A stretch of 53,411 nucleotides of DNA. Origin: CAZFYZ01 sp964523735. GTDB taxonomy: Bacteria > Armatimonadota > UBA5829. The stretch is from assembly GCA_964523735.1 (NCBI GenBank), contig CAZFYZ010000010.1:1-53411 (forward strand), read 5' to 3'. Made by a program: the position numbers and the translations under genes. Every line of letters starts with the position of its first letter. Position 1 is the first letter of the stretch. The notes below the pieces were generated by a model that did no database searches, was not told where the DNA came from, and saw only the letters and a list, made by a program, of their open reading frames with translations. Shown piece by piece: positions 51,222 to 53,411 of the stretch.

Positions 51222-51962
51222 ACGGGCAGTTCGCAACACACTTCGATCGCGCTTCTATATCACCGGCTTGGGCTTCCAAAGCTTTCGTCCCTCGTGGCCG
51301 GGCAGTACGTCACGCCCAGGCTCTTCAGGTCGCAGCTTGATTACCTGACCCGTAGGGGGTGGGAAGCAATCTCGCTGACTGAGGCCGCGCAGAGGCTCAG
51401 CGATGTCAATGGGCCAGGTGCAGACGAGTTCGCAGTCACATTCGACGATGGATACCTGAGCGTCTACGAGCACGCGATTCCGGCGCTCGAGGAGCGCAAT
51501 GTGAACGCGACTATCTTCGTCGTGGCGGATCAGATCGACGGGATCAACGAGTGGGACAGGTGCGCCGGTGACACGAAAGAGCCTATGATGGGCGCTGATC
51601 AGATTAGGGAAGTAGCCTCGATGGGGTTCGAGATTGGGGCCCACACGCTGACGCATCCACGTCTCACCGGTTTGGACGATGAGCGGCTGGTTCGGGAGAT
51701 TGTGGATTCCAAGCACCGGCTCGAGGATCTGATCGGCTCTCAGGTCAGCTCGTTCTCCTACCCCTACGGCGATTGCGATGAGCGGGTGATCGCGGCGACT
51801 GTTCAAGCAGGTTTCACCCGCGCCGTCGGAACGAAGCTGGGCGTTGTCAGTGACGTCAGTATCTTCGAGATCCCGCGCATCAACGTCCGCTGGAACTCGT
51901 TCGGATGGCAACTGATGCGCAAGATCGGCCGTGCGCGCCGCGCGTCGGGGTTGGCGAAGTGA
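51222..51962 (+). CDS. polysaccharide deacetylase, apparently with a non-standard ACG start
   Basis: NodB-fold metal-dependent deacetylase of 246 residues. Motifs: ALLYHRLG at the N-terminus, TFDDGY (catalytic Asp and metal Asp), HTLTHPRL (metal His pair) and SYPYGDCDE. The first usual start codon is a GTG at 51294, but that would remove the conserved YHR block, which is open in frame from 51204. The only place with a proper SD (AAGGGGG at 51206-51212, 9 bp spacing) has ACG at 51222, so either ACG is used or an ATG has been misread. It is coupled to a GT4 gene by a GTGA overlap. Role: trimming of N-acetyl groups from an exported glycan. Confidence 0.85.
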   Translation, partial: TGSSQHTSIALLYHRLGLPKLSSLVAGQYVTPRLFRSQLDYLTRRGWEAISLTEAAQRLSDVNGPGADEFAVTFDDGYLSVYEHAIPALEERNVNATIFVVADQIDGINEWDRCAGDTKEPMMGADQIREVASMGFEIGAHTLTHPRLTGLDDERLVREIVDSKHRLEDLIGSQVSSFSYPYGDCDERVIAATVQAGFTRAVGTKLGVVSDVSIFEIPRINVRWNSFGWQLMRKIGRARRASGLAK

Positions 51963-53023
51963 GCGAGCTGCGAGTGCTGGAGGCGATCACCTCGGCACGG
52001 ATCGGCGGGGCCGAGGTCTTCGTTGCGGAGCTGTGCGAGCATCTGCCGGGGCTGGGCGCACATGTCGAGCTCTTCTGCCCTCAGGGGCGGCCGTTCATCG
52101 ACTACGCCGCCAAGCGAGGTATTCAAGCCACGACTTGGCGAACCCATGGCAAGTTGGATCCCATAAGTGTTGTCCGGCTCGCCAGGCTGATCAAGTCCCG
52201 CGGGATCGACGTCGTCCACACTCACCTTTCAACCGCCAGTCTTCACGGAGCATTCGCTGCTCGGCTGGCCGGCAGGCAGTCGGTGGCCCATGTGCACGGA
52301 CTCAACACCGCCACCTGCTTTCGCTGCTCGAATCGAGTGATCGCTGTCTCAGAGGCAGTGAAACGGCACCTTGTTGGGCAGGGTCTTCCCGATGGTCGCA
52401 TCGATGTCGTGCACAACGGCGTGGATCTATCCAAGTTCGAGCCGGTGGACCTGACCGCGGCCAAGCTGAAGCTGGGCTATCACGCCCACGCGCCTCTCTT
52501 CGGGGTGTTCGGACGGCTGTCGAAAGAGAAAGGCCAGCGTGTCGCTATCGAGGCGATGTTCCTGGTCGTGAAAGAGTACCCAAGCGCGCGGCTGGTGCTG
52601 GCCGGTGTTGGACGCGATCAGGAGGAGCTTGAAACCAGCGCAAAGGCTCTTGGGATCGAGAATAGCGTCCAGTTCGCCGGGTTCGTCTGCAACGTGAGGC
52701 ATCTCATGTCTGCGTGTGACGCGATAGTCGTGCCCTCGCTCAAGGAAGGCTTTGGCCTGGCAGCGGTGGAGGCGATGGCGCTGGAGCGGCCCGTTGTGGC
52801 GAGCGAGGTCGGCGGGCTGCCGGAAATCGTCATCGCGGGCCAGACGGGCCTGCTAGTCCGCCCGAACGACCCCAACGCTTTGGCCGACGCCCTTCTCAGC
52901 CTGGCGAACAACAAGATGCAGGCGAGCGAGTTCGGCGCCGCCGGACGACAGCGCGTCGAGGAATGCTTTGACCTGGACACTCAGATCGGCCTCGTGTTTG
53001 AGATCCTGCGACAGACGGCGTAG
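51959..53023 (+). CDS. family 4 glycosyltransferase
   Basis: GT-B glycosyltransferase of 354 residues. N-terminal ITSARIGGAEVFVAELCEHL binds the acceptor. The donor site is in the C-terminal half: FGVFGRLSKEKGQRVAIEAM, then EGFGLAAVEAMALERPVVASEVGGLPEI, with the E-x7-E motif. The start is GTG overlapping the TGA of the deacetylase gene. The pair looks like part of a polysaccharide pathway. A hairpin follows at 53030. Confidence 0.92.
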   Translation: MSELRVLEAITSARIGGAEVFVAELCEHLPGLGAHVELFCPQGRPFIDYAAKRGIQATTWRTHGKLDPISVVRLARLIKSRGIDVVHTHLSTASLHGAFAARLAGRQSVAHVHGLNTATCFRCSNRVIAVSEAVKRHLVGQGLPDGRIDVVHNGVDLSKFEPVDLTAAKLKLGYHAHAPLFGVFGRLSKEKGQRVAIEAMFLVVKEYPSARLVLAGVGRDQEELETSAKALGIENSVQFAGFVCNVRHLMSACDAIVVPSLKEGFGLAAVEAMALERPVVASEVGGLPEIVIAGQTGLLVRPNDPNALADALLSLANNKMQASEFGAAGRQRVEECFDLDTQIGLVFEILRQTA

Positions 53024-53029
53024 GATTAC

Positions 53030-53054
53030 CTGCCCTCCTTCTGGCGGAGGGCAG
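53030..53054 (+). terminator. hairpin after GT4 gene
   Basis: CTGCCCTCC / GGAGGGCAG, 9 bp stem with a 7-nt loop, 7 bp after the stop; the tail GGGTTCGGTT is only weakly T-rich. Confidence 0.6.
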
Positions 53055-53296
53055 GGGTTCGGTTCTGCGAGATGGCGCGATCGGCTCGCCCGCCCGGTGT
53101 GGTCATCATTGACCCCCGATGCGCTCCCACTAGACTAGCCCGGGGCGTGGCGACGGCCGCTTCCACCCCCGGGCGGCGTTCGATGAACGATCTCAACTCC
53201 ACTGATCTGCGATACATTGTGCTACCTCCACCAGCAAGATGCGCTGCAGTGCGCGAGTTCAGCCCATATCTGACTCAGTTCAACTTCGAGCGAACG

Positions 53297-53369
53297 TCAT
53301 TTCGAACGCAGTGAGAAATCTGCTTTTGGGCTTCTAGCGCCACAGAGATCCTGCAGAAAGCAGATTTCT
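53297..53369. repeat. palindromic repeat of the GTCATTTCGA...GAGAAATCTGC type
   Basis: Shares GTCATTTCGA and GTGAGAAATCTGCTTT with the element at 12083. Its 13-bp arms AGAAATCTGCTTT and AAAGCAGATTTCT (53314-53326, 53357-53369) pair perfectly. Confidence 0.65.
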
Positions 53370-53411
53370 TGTATGATTGGGCTTGTCTGTCTGATAATGT
53401 GGCGGGGCGAT

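Larger units (their letters stand above)
53024..53411. other. gene-free tail of the window (388 bp)
   Basis: It holds a terminator hairpin and a GTCATTTCGA-type repeat. No convincing gene is present before the window ends. Confidence 0.6.

Overview
The window is a high-GC (about 60%) bacterial chromosome fragment, probably from a metagenome assembly, because two runs of exactly ten Ns (11039-11048 and 46647-46656) each interrupt a gene. Several traits point to a diderm environmental bacterium: hopanoid genes, a PEP-CTERM sorted protein, an outer-membrane barrel candidate, prepilin-type proteins with an H-x9-DG-like end, many large secreted proteins with repeated Ig-like domains, and a DUF6599-like/DUF362/NapH-type FeS operon. 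Armatimonadota or a neighbouring phylum would fit, but this is inference. ParA, ParB and a perfect parS site indicate a chromosome. No transposase, prophage, CRISPR array, rRNA or tRNA was seen.

Layout. 1-4.9 kb (+): the end of squalene-hopene cyclase, hpnH, a URO-D family protein, an unrecognised protein and a lipoprotein. 5.2-9.8 kb (-): a PEP-CTERM protein with two consensus sigma-54 promoters, an outer-membrane-like protein and a large glycosidase-like protein. 10-12 kb: convergent dipeptide epimerase and NAD-sugar epimerase, whose ends overlap. 12.2-15.6 kb (-): an operon of a DUF6599-like secreted protein, a zinc ribbon, a Tat DUF362 lipoprotein and a polyferredoxin membrane protein. 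15.6-25.6 kb: GTP-PEPCK, VOC and TIM-barrel epimerases, a PadR/HAAS pair, an SRPBCC protein, a FAD dehydrogenase, CstA and a LOG-family protein. 25.7-29.9 kb (-): an RNB ribonuclease coupled to a multiheme cytochrome, and a GT2 fusion. 30-35.4 kb: a secreted CBM9-like protein, a DUF1854/ABC exporter pair and a pseudopilin. 35.4-38.6 kb (-): an ECF sigma / anti-sigma / large membrane protein operon behind an RpoE-like promoter. 38.6-40.8 kb (-): parB, parA and an flgM-like gene. 41.6-53 kb: two giant secreted cysteine peptidases (C25 and C1) on either side of an MFS/spermidine-synthase fusion, then a deacetylase and a GT4.

The most interesting stretch is the gene-poor 40.76-41.61 kb island. 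Read on the minus strand it holds, in order, a consensus sigma-54 promoter, a candidate small RNA of about 110 nt ending in a clear intrinsic terminator, a sigma-28-like promoter, a cyclic-di-GMP-I (GEMM) riboswitch with an 11-nt sequence able to unfold its core, and the FlgM-like anti-sigma-28 gene. A regulatory link between cyclic-di-GMP, RpoN and flagellar sigma control is therefore readable from the DNA. Elsewhere, short palindromic repeats supply the stop codons of three genes, and recurring extended -10 promoters (TGnTATAAT) can be picked out.
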